DNA of 64,000 bases from Taudactylus pleione (Eukaryota; Chordata; Amphibia; Anura; Myobatrachidae). The stretch covers positions 9,172,501-9,236,500 of the forward strand of contig JAUIMM010000113.1 in the NCBI GenBank assembly GCA_031769625.1, read 5' to 3'. Made by a program: the position numbers and the translations under genes. The notes beneath the pieces are model-generated. The model worked only from the letters and a program-made list of their open reading frames with translations. It ran no database searches and had not been told where the DNA came from. This document shows positions 1-9,911 of the stretch, one piece after another (within the stretch, counting starts at the first letter, position 1; each line of letters opens with the position of its first letter).

Positions 1-1172
1 AGCGGTCAAGCCAGCCGGCCCTTTACTTATGACACAGGCGCACGCTTGGCACTACTTTGTTGATGCACGTGCGGCTACTGCGCACACAATTCACAAACAC
101 AGAAAATATTTTTTTATTTGGTTTGGAGTGTACTTTGGGGGTTACAGCACCCTTTAACGGTCAAGCCAGCTGGCCCTTTACTTATGACACAGGCGCACGC
201 TTGGCACTACTTTGTTGATGCACGTGCGGCTACTGCGCACACAATTCACAAACACAAAAAAATATATTTTTTTATTTTGTTTGGAGTGCCCTTTGGGGGT
301 TACAGCACCCTTTAGCGGTCAATCCAGCCGGCCCTTTATTTATGGGACACAGGCGCACGCTTGGCACTACTTTGTTGATGCACGTGCGGCTACTGCGCAC
401 ACAATTCACAAACACAAAAAAATATATTTTTTTATTTTGTTTGGAGTGCCCTTTGGGGGTTACAGCACCCTTTAACGGACTAGCCAGCCGGCCTTTTACA
501 TATGGGACACAGGCGCACGCTTGGCACTACTTTGTTGATGCATGTGCGGCTACTGCGCACACAATTCACAAACACAAAAAAATATGTTTTTTTATTTTGT
601 TTGGAGTGCCCTTTGGGGGTTACAGCACCCTTTAACGGACTAGCCAGCCGGCCTTTTACTTATGGGACACAGGCGCACGCTTGGCACTACTTTGTTGATG
701 CATGTGCGGCTACTGCGCACACAATTCACAAACACAAAAAAATATATATTTTTATTTTGTTTGGAGTGCCCTTTGGGGGTTACAGCACCCTTTAGCGGTC
801 AATCCAGCCGGCCCTTTATTTATGGGACACAGGCGCACGCTTGGCACTACTTTGTTGATACACGTGCGGCTACTGCGCATACAATTCATAAACACAAAAA
901 AATATATTTTTTTATTTTGTTTGGAGTGCCCTTTGGGGGTTACAGCACCCTTTAGCGGTCAATCCAGCCGGCCCTTTATTTATGGGACACAGGCGCACGC
1001 TTGGCACTACTTTGTTAATGCACGTGCGGCTACTGCGCACACAATTCACAAACACAAAAAATATATTTTTTTATTTGGTTGGAGTACCCTTTGGGGGTTA
1101 CAGCACCCTTTAACGGACAAGCCAGCCAGCCTTTTACTTATGGGACACAGGCGCACGCTTGGCGCTGCTCCT
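1..1172. repeat. 160-bp tandem array in hAT copy A, about 7 units
   Basis: Units start at about 182, 342, 502, 662, 822, 982 and 1141 (period 160, the last 159). Each carries ACAGGCGCACGCTTGGC, a GTTGATGCACGTGCGGC block, an A/T tract and TTTGGGGGTTACAGCACCC. Short open frames through the array repeat the same peptide in staggered frames and are repeat artefacts. The same unit forms arrays in hAT copies B and C. Confidence 0.95.
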
Positions 1173-1715
1173 TTGTTGATTCACGTGCAGCCACAGTGCA
1201 CACAATTCACAAACACAGAAAAAATATATATTTTTTTAGCACTTGGGGGGAGCACCCCCTGGACAACACTACAGCACCCCTTTAGGACTGGGACACTGCA
1301 CAGGACTTTGGAGTGGACACAGCCCCTATGGACAACTGACTGCACAACACAGTCCAGCCAGCCCCTATGGACTTTGAAGTAGTGGACACAGCCCCTATGG
1401 ACAATAGCAGCGCAGCGCAGCACAGCACAACACTACACTACACTGCACTACACTACACTACAACACTACACTACACTACACAGCCCAGCCAGCCCTAACT
1501 CCCACCCTCCCTCTTCACTGTCCACAGCCGAGTGAGAAAATGGCGCCGACGTGGGTACCTTATATAGGATCCAAAACCCGCAAGACCCGGAAGGCGTTTT
1601 GCCTCGATTTCAGATCCGAGTCAGGCGGGAAAAGTCGAGCCTGACTCGGATTGGCCTCGGATCGGGGGGGCTCGGGGGGGTTCGGATTTCAGAAATCCGA
1701 ACCCGCTCACCCCTA
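1..1715 (-). mobile_element. hAT transposon copy A, promoter-side end only, cut by the window edge
   Basis: This is the transposase-upstream end of the hAT family seen complete in coding capacity at 55769-61278. It holds a 160-bp tandem array (1-1172), a block of short CAGCCCCTATGGACA-type repeats (1290-1420), an ACTAC-type simple repeat (about 1430-1485), a GC-rich subterminal stretch, a short palindrome TTCGGATTTC/GAAATCCGAA and the terminal CACCCCTA ending at 1715. Copy B (35228-37790) has the same order of parts and a proven 8-bp target duplication, which fixes the boundary here. No transposase codons remain in the visible part. Confidence 0.85.
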
Positions 1716-1729
1716 ATTTAAACCTGCCA

Positions 1730-2457
1730 TTAAACGGCACCTTCACCATTAAAATAATTCAAGTATTTCTCTCTGACCTCTTTTGCCCGGGCAGAGGCCA
1801 CAGAGGGAAATCTTGGGGGATTTAGAGATGTGAGGACAATATTTTCCTCACTATGGTCAATATTTTCAGGCAATGTGTTTGTGGCAGGCAATACAAATTA
1901 TGTAGGGCACAACATGCCAAGACAAGCCACTCGATTTTGTCTAGCCTGAAATTTATACAAGTATGGAAAATGCGAAACCTATTCGCCATTATGCCAAAGG
2001 CATTCTCAACAGTGCGCCTCGCACGCGATAGTCTGTAGTTAAAAATTTTCTTTTCCGGTGTTAATGCCCTTTGAGGAAAAGGCCTCATTAAATTTTCATT
2101 AAGGCCAAATGCCTCATCGGCAACGAATACAAAATTTAAACCATATTTGGTTTGCGACCCCGAAGGTATGTTTAACTGATTCTTCATTAGTCTCTCAAAA
2201 AAGACGGTCTCTCGGCCACCATCGGAAGACCTTCCATTTTTGCCAACGTCAACAAATATAAATTTATAATTGGCATCCACGACCGCCATCATAACCATAC
2301 TAAAGAATCCTTTGTAATTGAAGTACAAAGATCCAGTGTTTGCAGGTTGTGTTATCCGGTTGTGTTTCCCGTCTATGGCACCACCACAATTTGGGAAGTT
2401 CCACCGGGTCTCAAAATCGTTGGCAATAGTTTGCCATTCCTCGACAGTCGAAGGGAA
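1730..2457 (-). pseudogene. PIF/Harbinger transposase, DDE nuclease exon
   Basis: The translation opens with FPSTVEEWQTIANDFETRW and contains GAIDGKH (first catalytic Asp), a VDANYKF segment, VADEAFG (second Asp) and VENAFGI (catalytic Glu), followed by the ACCALHN signature. This is the DDE_4-type nuclease that cuts and joins the element ends in PIF/Harbinger transposition. All three acidic residues are present. Near 1845 the frame shifts: one frame stops at 1822, while an adjoining frame continues with the family's usual C-terminal ending (REKYLNYFNGEGAV) to a stop at 1730. The shift makes the copy probably inactive. The 5' end is set by a splice acceptor, since no Met precedes the conserved start. 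Confidence 0.85.
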
Positions 2458-2478
2458 CTAGAAACAGAAAAAAAAACA
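2458..2478 (-). promoter_or_regulatory. Splice acceptor of the Harbinger transposase exon
   Basis: Read on the minus strand, a run of T followed by CTGTTTCTAG ends directly before the first conserved codon of the DDE exon (exon base 2457). A polypyrimidine tract plus AG at the exact protein-homology boundary is strong evidence for an intron here. Confidence 0.7.
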
Positions 2479-2605
2479 TAACATATTTTAAACATTACAT
2501 TAATACATTTATAAGGGGTATTCATTTTGGTGCGAAAAATTCTCTTAAGTTAAAATTTTGAAACAAAGACATCTTTTTCGCTAGTTTTGCTATATCACCG
2601 TATTC

Positions 2606-3159
2606 AGGCCCTGATTCAGAGCCGGATGCTCTGACCAGAGCACTCGCTCTGAATCAGGGCCCTCCTACCTCAACTTGGAGAGGCCTCTTGAACGCTCGCA
2701 TAGCTGTGGGTTACCACCCACAGCTTACGCGAGCGTCCATGATGATGGTCGCGATGGTCAAGACCATCGCGACCATTGGGCTTGCGAACGAGACCCTTGT
2801 GGTAGGGTCTCGTTGCCGCAAGTCCTGGAGTGATTTTGGCTCTATAAGAGCAAAAATCACTCCCAGTGACATCACTAGTGATGTCAGTGGGGTCTGATCC
2901 AGACGGAAGGCGTTCCCATGGGAACGCCTCCGTCTGGGCAGCAACGACCCCGGCACGCCCATCAAAGGGGGCGTGCTGTCGATGTTGAGTGACAGCACGC
3001 CCCCTTTGGTGTGAGACCCGGAGCGACAGCTTGGCTGTCGCTATCCGGGTCTCGCGCATGCGTACGACGGAGCTCCCTTCGTCGTGCGCATACGCATTTG
3101 GGTACCATCGACCTGCTTGCGAGCGTCCTGCACTCGCAAGAGGGTCTGAATGAGATCCT
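2606..3159. repeat. Chain of eleven consecutive unrelated hairpins
   Basis: Eleven inverted repeats follow one another: 2607-2661 (16-bp perfect stem plus an inner 6-bp stem), 2692-2736, 2745-2776 (15-bp perfect), 2779-2824, 2827-2863, 2863-2890, 2899-2937, 2963-3008 (18-bp perfect, 10-nt loop), 3013-3053, 3054-3095 and 3116-3140 (8-bp). Stem sequences differ from each other, and most stems are broken only by 1-3 mismatches or bulges. The block is GC-rich compared with its flanks. Outer ends pair weakly as terminal inverted repeats (AGGCCCTGATTCAGAGCC against AGGATCTCATTCAGACCC, 13 of 18), which resembles the ends of the MITEs at 28977 and 46631. It lies inside the Harbinger intron. Function unknown; see findings. 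Confidence 0.9.
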
Positions 3160-3794
3160 CAAATCAATAGATTTTTTGATTAAACACACATACAGATAGC
3201 TGTGTTCCGTGGGTTGTGTAATGATTTTTTTTTGTTTTAACAAAACCAAGGATTACTGTGAAGACCAGCGCTGGATGTAGGGGAGTGTGAAATCTTTCTT
3301 GCAGGGCCATGGTTTTGGGAAATACTACGTGGACAAGGGGACCAAACATCTGGTATAGGTAAGTATGTGTGAATGGGTAGGTGTGTGTAATAAAATTTAA
3401 GATGACACGGTGTGTGTGTTTTGACTTTTTTTAACTTTTGTACTTTAAAGTGAAGTTACAGGTGCCGCATGTCTGCTGGCACTTGTAGTTCCACAAGTGC
3501 AAAATGGCAGGCATGCTGGCACTTGTAGCTCCACTGTAAAGTACAATAGTTTGACATTATTTTGGCCCCTCTATTACCGCCATACCAACCACTCCAGGGG
3601 TATGGGGATAAGCCCCGGCTTCAGTGTAAGCCTGTGGTGCTCGGGAGAGAGGGGAGACCCTTTTTTGGCGGGTATATAATCGGGATATAATTTGGGAGCA
3701 GCAGCAGCAAAGGCAGAGGATGGATAAACAGCTATTTATATAGATTTGGGAGTAGATATAGTTGGGAGCAGTAGCAGGGACGTAAAAGATGTCT
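3160..3794. other. Rest of the Harbinger inter-exon region, no gene
   Basis: No convincing coding sequence. A direct repeat containing CTGGCACTTGTAG occurs at about 3478 and 3510, and GCACTTGT/ACAAGTGC forms a small hairpin near 3480-3500. Confidence 0.5.
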
Positions 3795-4204
3795 TTACAG
3801 GTCTCCGGAATAATAAGACCCAAAGCCTGCGGTGAGATGAGAGTCCCGAATTTCAAGTCGGCCAAAGATCTCCCTGTAGCCAGGAAACGCAGGGTCGCAA
3901 TGGGCTTCTCCTCTGCAGGAATGGCTCCACGCAACCTGGTGTCCTGCCTTTGTATGTATGGAGTCACCAAGGCCAGTAATTCTTGAAATGTTGAATCGTC
4001 CATTCGCAAGAAGTTCCTGAAGTCTTCCGGGTTGTTCTCGCAAATCTGCATGAGCAGCGGCATATGAGAGAACGAATCCCTCTGCTGCAACCACTCCTTC
4101 GTCCAGCATGAACAAAGCCTTCTCCTCTTCTCATTCCTCTCCCGGTCACTTATCACCACGACTCCTGCATAAGCAACCATCAATCGATAACGGTACGTAT
4201 CCAT
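3795..4204 (-). pseudogene. PIF/Harbinger transposase, N-terminal exon
   Basis: The frame encodes KEWLQQRDSFSHMPLL, then EDFRNFLRMDDSTFQELLAL, then TLRFLATGRSLADLKF and ISPQALGLIIPETC. These are the helical N-terminal segments that precede the DDE domain in vertebrate PIF/Harbinger transposases and HARBI1-like proteins. The start at 4204 is chosen because a Met opens a short basic leader (ISDRERNEKRRR) usual for the family; the open frame extends further upstream without homology. The 3' end of the exon is uncertain: homology fades after the IIPETC segment, and no good GT donor fits the expected phase. Together with 1730-2457 it makes up most of one transposase. Confidence 0.8.
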
Positions 4205-4420
4205 CACGACAGATAGTACAGACAGTTTGTTTAAAGCCAAAGCAATAACAAACCACAGCAAATAGCTAAGCAACAGCGTTCAGCAAGGAATACACCAAAC
4301 CAAACTAGCCACAGAGCATAAATGCAGTGATTTAAAGTGGCCGACACAATTTTATCACCTCATGATAGCCCTGCCCACATTTTTTTACATTAAAAATAAT
4401 GCCTCTATAATATTATTAAT

Positions 4421-4564
4421 CTGAACGATATCGCTGATCGCTGATCGTTTGTAAAATTGTTTGAAAATCGTTTACAAAATCGTTTGAAAATCGTTTACAT
4501 AAAGTCGTTGAACGATCAACGATCAACGATATCGCTGAACGATTTGTTCAGCGATATCGTTCAG
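4421..4564. repeat. 144-bp element with 17-bp perfect terminal inverted repeats
   Basis: CTGAACGATATCGCTGA at 4421-4437 is the exact reverse complement of 4548-4564. The interior repeats TGATCG, AATCGTTT and AACGATC motifs, so much of the element can fold. It may be a very short MITE or a foldback end related to the ACGATT-rich MITE at 24616-24939. Confidence 0.75.
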
Positions 4565-5934
4565 GGTGAAAATCACCCAGTGTGTAAAAAGAGCAGGTAA
4601 CTGTGCATCTTGGTAAAACCATGCTACATTACAGGTGACGGTGGGGGGAAAGCAGGTGCACACTATAAGCACTAAGAATTCTAATGATCAAAAAATCTAT
4701 AATGAACTGCAACAATTAATATGGTTTCATATGTAAGGTTTCTTAGTACATGTTTAGCCAAAGATGTTTGCCCACCTGCCACGTCACGGCGAACCTTAAG
4801 AAGGTGGGTCCCTATCATCCCTAATACTGACACACTAATTAATTTATCTAGGACTTACCTTTCGTAGGGCCCATTAGATCATACTTGCTTACCTTTATAT
4901 TTGTGTTCCCAGGAGATGCCCGGGTAAGACAAGCAGGAGGGTGGAGTTGGGGGCGGGGCCTGACGATTCACATAATTAAGCTCCGTCCCTCATGGCAAGT
5001 TGCCGCAATTGGATCAAATTTAAATAGGGGTGGGCCAAATGACGCGAATCATGCAGAATTGTGTTATTAAGCCCCACCCCCTGCACGGAGATCCGCGATC
5101 GCCGTGGAAATTCTCCCCATTATGCCCACTTCACTAGGAAGTGGGCAGAATGCAGGAGAAGTGCCTACCCTTCCGGGGGTGCAGGGGGTTACCTGAAAAA
5201 TCGGGAGCCATGTATGCATTAGATGTGTGTACTGCAATGCAAGGACCCATACCAATTAAAATCACCTGGGGCAGGTAGGAGGAGTGCTAGCCCAAGAGAA
5301 GGGGTCTCACCTTCAAATGTACCTTAAATACACACATAGGAAAAAGGAGGGGCTGGACTGCACATCCTAATATTAAACATTATAATAGGTGCTACCATGC
5401 TGAGACCTTTAGTTCTACAGCAGAAAAGACTACACTACAGGTGGGACAGATTTAAAATGTGCAGAGAAATTTAGATTTCAGAAGGGTACGTCTAAACTAA
5501 AATCTTAATTCCAGTTTTAAAATAAAGCTAATCACCATGTGTAGGCTACATGCAAAAGCAGTCAGTATTTACCCTACATGCAAACACATTTATGTATTTG
5601 CACTCCTTGCATTGCAACATGGTTTGTCCAGGAACATAGTTACCTGCTCTATCTTACTATTCTCAACTCTGAAGCGGACCCAGATTGTGAGAGACAGTAT
5701 CCAATGAACCCCTGAAGATGCCCTGATGCAGTCACAGTAGCCAGGAATAAGCCAGGGGAGGCATTACTATTAGGAATTTAATAAAAACAAACAACCATCG
5801 GAACACCTAGCTGCTGATAATGCTTACGGTAGCTACCAAAGACATCTCTCATCCATGATCCTCCTGCACATCCCAGTGGCCGAGCCTCAGTCAGTTGCAG
5901 GGCAGCAGCAGTGGGGTTTGTGGTGACACTGGTG
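4565..5934. other. No gene seen; one hairpin
   Basis: No coding sequence supported. At 5111-5160 TGCCCACTTC and GAAGTGGGCA form a 10-bp stem, extended outward by TTCTCC/GGAGAA. The 4900-5080 stretch has a GGGCGGGGCC and a CCCCACCCCC block in opposite senses, perhaps the ends of an old MITE. Confidence 0.5.
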
Positions 5935-7095
5935 AGATGCAGGGGGCAGGGGTGAGAAACAGGGGGTTGTGGTGAGATTCAAAGGCCTGTGGTGAGATGC
6001 AGGGGGCTGTGGTAAGAAGCAGGAGCCGGTGGTGTGATGCAGGGGGCTGTGGTAAGAAGCATGGGCCTGTGGTGAGATGCAGGGGGCTGTGGTAAGAAGC
6101 AGGGGCCTGTGGTGTGATGCAGGGGGCTGTGGTAAGAAGCTGGGGCCTGTGGTGTGATGCAGGGGGCTGTGGTAAGAAGCTGGGGTCTGTGGTGTGATGC
6201 AGGGGGCTGTGGTAAGAAGCAGGGGCCTGTGGTGAGATGCAAGGGGCTGTGGTGAGATGCAGGTGCCTGTGGTGTGATGCAGGGGGCTGTGGTAAGAAGC
6301 AGGGGTCTGTGGTAAGAAGCAGGGGCCTGTGGTGAGATGCAGGGGGCTGTGGTAAGAAGCAGGAGCCTGTGGTGTGATTCAGGGGGCTGTGGTGAGATGC
6401 AGGGGGCTGTGGTGAGATGCAGGGGGCTGTGGTGAGATGCAGGGGGCTGTGGTAAGAAGCAGGGGCCTGTGGTGTGATGCAGGGGGCTGTGGTGTGATGC
6501 AGGGGGTTGTGGGAAGAAGCAGGCACCTGTGGGGAGATGCAGGGGCCTGTGGAGTGATGCAGGGGGCTGTGGTGTGATGCAGGGGGCTGTGGTAAGAAGC
6601 AGGGGCCTGTGGTGTGATGCAGGGGGCTGTGGTAAGAAGCAGGGGCCTGTGGTGTGATGCAGGGGGCTGTGGTGTGATGCAGGGGGCTGTGGTAAGAAGC
6701 AGGCGCCTGTGGGGAGATGCAGGGGCCTGTGGTGTGATGCAGGGGGCTGTGGTGTGATGCAGGGGGCTGTGGTAAGAAGCAGGGGCCTGTGGTGTGATGC
6801 AGGGGGCTGTGGTAAGAAGCAGGGGCCTGTGGTGTGATGCAGGGGGCTGTGGTAAGAAGCAGGCGCCTGTGGGGAGATGCAGGGGCCTGTGGTGTGATGC
6901 AGGGGGCTGTGGTGTGATGCAGGGGCTGTGGTAAGAAGCAGGGGCCTGTGGTGTGATGCAGGGGGCTGTAGTAAGAAGCAGGGGCCTGTAGTGAGATGCA
7001 AGGGGCTGTGGTGAAATATAGGATTCTGTGGTGAAATGCAGGGGGCAGTAGTAAGAAGCAAGAGGCTGTTGCGAGATGCAGGGGGCTGTGGTTAG
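5935..7095. repeat. 20-bp minisatellite, about 58 units
   Basis: The basic unit is close to AGGGGGCTGTGGTAAGAAGC alternating with a GTGTGATGC variant, giving a 20-bp period and a 40-bp higher order. The unit has no stop codon on the minus strand in any frame, and 20 is not a multiple of 3. Long proline/histidine-rich frames of 406, 360 and 263 codons are therefore open in parallel; this is a repeat artefact. The plus strand is G-rich with many GGGGG runs. Confidence 0.95.
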
Positions 7096-7563
7096 ATGAA
7101 ATTGCTCCCATGTGAAGCCGGGGGGAAGGTTGCTAGTTTTGCAATAAAAAATTATAATTATCAAGACCAATTCCTGATTAATGGTAAATATGCCTCTTCA
7201 TAACACTACATCTGTCATCTGCAGCCCTGGCGTCACTAACATAATCACTGGTATTGTAGGTTGCTTACTGTCTCCCACTAGATCAGCCATTTATCTCCTG
7301 AATATACTCTGTGCAGATGTAAAGTTTGTAAACATGCCAATAATAAACTGGGGTCATCGAAGACAGGATACATTAAGCTGCTTTGACCCTAGGTAAACAC
7401 ATATTAAAAATAAATCTGTAAATTATATATACATAGTATAAAATAAATCCCTGGTAGGCATCTGTCTGTTTGTTCCTGCTAATCTCCAGAACCACTGGTC
7501 AGATTTTGATGCTCTTTTCACTATTCTATAGAGCATTTGTCGAGGAAGGTTTAGGTGTATGAA
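7096..7563. other. No gene or repeat recognised
   Basis: AT-rich single-copy-looking sequence with no supported feature. Confidence 0.4.
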
Positions 7564-7690
7564 ACAGGGGCTTATCTATAATGGGTGCAGGGTGTGCGGT
7601 GCACACGGGTACCTGGGTCCAGGGGGCCCCACACCGCTCACCCTGCATCCAGATGCTCTTTATACTTACCTGTCTGTTGTCTCCAGAGTG
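7564..7690 (-). mobile_element. Fragment of a hAT-type MITE (CAGGGGYGTATCTATAATGG end)
   Basis: The start CAGGGGCTTATCTATAATGG followed by GTGCAGGGTGTGCGG is the reverse-oriented terminal hairpin of the MITE family at 40494-40901 and 43818-44200. The terminal stretch includes TACTTACC, also seen in the family. The other end was not found, so this copy appears truncated. Confidence 0.65.
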
Positions 7691-8011
7691 CTGCTCTGCA
7701 GCGCCGAGCCGCCGCCATTTTAATTGGATAGGGTCCGTTTGGGTGGAGTTGACCTGTTTTACTGACATGTTCAGAGCACATTGTATTTCTTACTTGTCTT
7801 CTCTGCTTGTGCCTTTTCGAGTCATTAGTCCACCCATACACAGACCATGTGACGTTAGCTAATGAATAAGTGTGACATTGTCGTTATCAGAATGTCATGG
7901 TCCTTCTATGTTATTTGAGTTAGGTTTTTGTCCGGTGATCTTAAATAAAATAAATTATAATCAGTAGAGGTCATTTGCAGCCCATTACGTCAGACCGGCT
8001 GTGCAAAAGCA

Positions 8012-8290
8012 GTACCTGCTGTGTCCCTGCTGTATACCGTTTACCGGCTGTATCCCTGCCATATACGGTATACCGGCTGTATCCCTGCCATATACGGTAT
8101 ACCGGCTGTATCCCTGCCATATACGGTATACCGGCTGTATCCCTGCCATATACGGTATACCGGCTGTGTCCCTGTCATATACGGTATACCGGCTGTGTCC
8201 CTGTCATATACGGTATACCGGCTGTCGAATCAGGTATACCTGCTGGGTCCATGCTGTAAATACAGTATACCTGCTGTGTCCCTGCCGTAT
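8012..8290. repeat. 29-bp minisatellite, about 8 units
   Basis: TACCGGCTGTRTCCCTGYCA then TATACGGTA recurs with starts at 8042, 8071, 8100, 8129, 8158, 8187 and 8216, with degenerate copies on both sides. The unit includes the palindrome GGTATACC. Peptide frames through it are artefacts of a stop-free unit. Confidence 0.95.
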
Positions 8291-9911
8291 ACCGTATAAT
8301 TGCTGCACCATGGTTTCATGCATAGGATTACAGAGCGAGGCAGCTCCATTGGCAGATAAGCTGCAATTTGCACAGGCAGAGGGGAGAAGTTAGGTGGAAT
8401 GAGGCTGCTCCTTGCAGAGCAGTAATTAGACGTTTTGGTGCCCTGTGCCAGAATGAGCATTGGCGCCCCCTTCATTTTTCAAAGGGACATAATGCACCCA
8501 AAAAAGGGCCATGGCCTCATGGGAAGGGCCAGGGAAGAGATAGGAGAGGTCAGGAGATGCTGGGGATGAAAGAAGAGGAAGCTACAAGTAAGAATGATAA
8601 TAAACAGAAATTTTACAGGCCCAAACAGCGACCCCTGCCCTGTGGTGCCGTGTGCGATGGCACCGGCCACACTACCCTAGCTACGGCCCTGGCTCCTGGT
8701 ACAGTATTAAGTAGGATCAGGGCAGTGCAAAAATGTTCCCCGCAGTCTCATGGCAATATGGACCAATCAGTATTTAAGGTGACAATAGACATGTTTATTT
8801 TATTGAAAAGGGGGTGTTACTAAAGTGGTAGGAGGGTGGACTTTCATGTTTCCAACTAACAATACTTGTCCCTATTGAAATTGGCATGAGATTAAGATAG
8901 ACTAACCATGTATTTATTTTATTTGTCCTTAACCACTTTAATACAACATTGTTATTTACATTAACACAGAAGCACGATTATATTAGTAAAATGCATTGCT
9001 ATTATTTGCTATAATTAATTTGCACCAAGTAGAAGCCCCAGTCTATACTTCCACTGCCAGAGATCTGTTTTATTAACTGCTTCCCATTGTTCATGAGTCT
9101 CAAGACGTCAACACCCACAAAACTGATATGAAAACTAAACTTGATGTGCTAGTCGTGCGTGTTAGAAAACTGTCAGTTCTGACTTCAACCAGACAGCTGT
9201 GATGAGCACAAAACACTATCGGGCAGTGTTTATTTATGGAAATTCCATGCGTCCCATTCATAAGCGATCGGCCCTGACTGTCCTCACAGCCCAGTAAGCC
9301 ACTCATTGTTTTCGCCCATGGCACATATTCATCTCATTTTTTTTCCTTGTATATAATGAACTCATTACAGTACATACAATATCAGACCTAACAATATAAC
9401 TTTATGATGTGCAGGTTTCAGGAACCTATTGCTGCCTATATTTCTTTGCTGTTACTGACTGACAGCTCCCAGCATGTTGAGTTATAAACCTTAACTTAGC
9501 TGGGAACTAAGAAAGAGGAAGTTTCTCAGCAATGATTACGGCTTTAAAAGCTTATTGTAGTTATTACTTATTTAAAGAAAGCACATTTAGTGGATAAATA
9601 CATATAACTAGGGAATGGTCCATCGGTGTATCCAAGTACAAAGATCCTTTGTAAAGTAGCAAATAATAAATGTTATGGTACTGTATGTAGTAGACACATT
9701 GTACACCATATATTCCTGCCATCATTTAAATGTGGGAAATATTTTGTGGCACCACAAACTGCATCATCACATCACCACCTCCTACTCTGCAGTGCAGTGA
9801 ATTGCTACATTGGGGCCATCATAAGAAGGGGAAAAGGAAATTATCAGTTCGGCGCTATCAACAAGCAGCTGGTTCAATGGAGGTGTCAACTCCTAACTGC
9901 ACAGAGAAAAC
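8291..9911. other. No gene seen; one MITE-like end
   Basis: Around 8650-8697 the sequence GCACCGGCCACACTACCC then TAGCTACGGCCCTGG matches in reverse the end at 40255 (CCAGGGCCATAACTAGGG), so a hAT-type MITE probably ends here. The rest (8700-9911) is AT-rich with nothing supported. Confidence 0.45.

Larger units (their letters stand above)
1730..4204 (-). mobile_element. PIF/Harbinger DNA transposon remnant, two-exon transposase
   Basis: Two blocks on the minus strand encode the N-terminal part (4204-3795) and the DDE nuclease part (2457-1730) of one PIF/Harbinger transposase, in the expected order and orientation. I could not fix the terminal repeats, so the span given is only the coding extent. 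The gap between exons (about 1.3 kb) holds the hairpin chain at 2606-3159. A second gene typical of autonomous Harbinger elements (Myb/SANT-like) was not seen. Confidence 0.75.

Noticed and set aside
1..1382. Frames of up to 226 codons in the 160-bp array (and their counterparts at 56045-57586)
   Set aside because: They repeat the same peptide in offset frames through a non-coding tandem repeat of the hAT element.
2606..3159. CRISPR array or tRNA cluster
   Set aside because: Stems are all different and there is no repeat-spacer regularity; no tRNA cloverleaf with conserved A and B boxes was found.
5891..7170. Three long overlapping minus-strand frames rich in Pro/His/Ser
   Set aside because: They are produced by a 20-bp tandem repeat without stops; no domain, signal or unique sequence.
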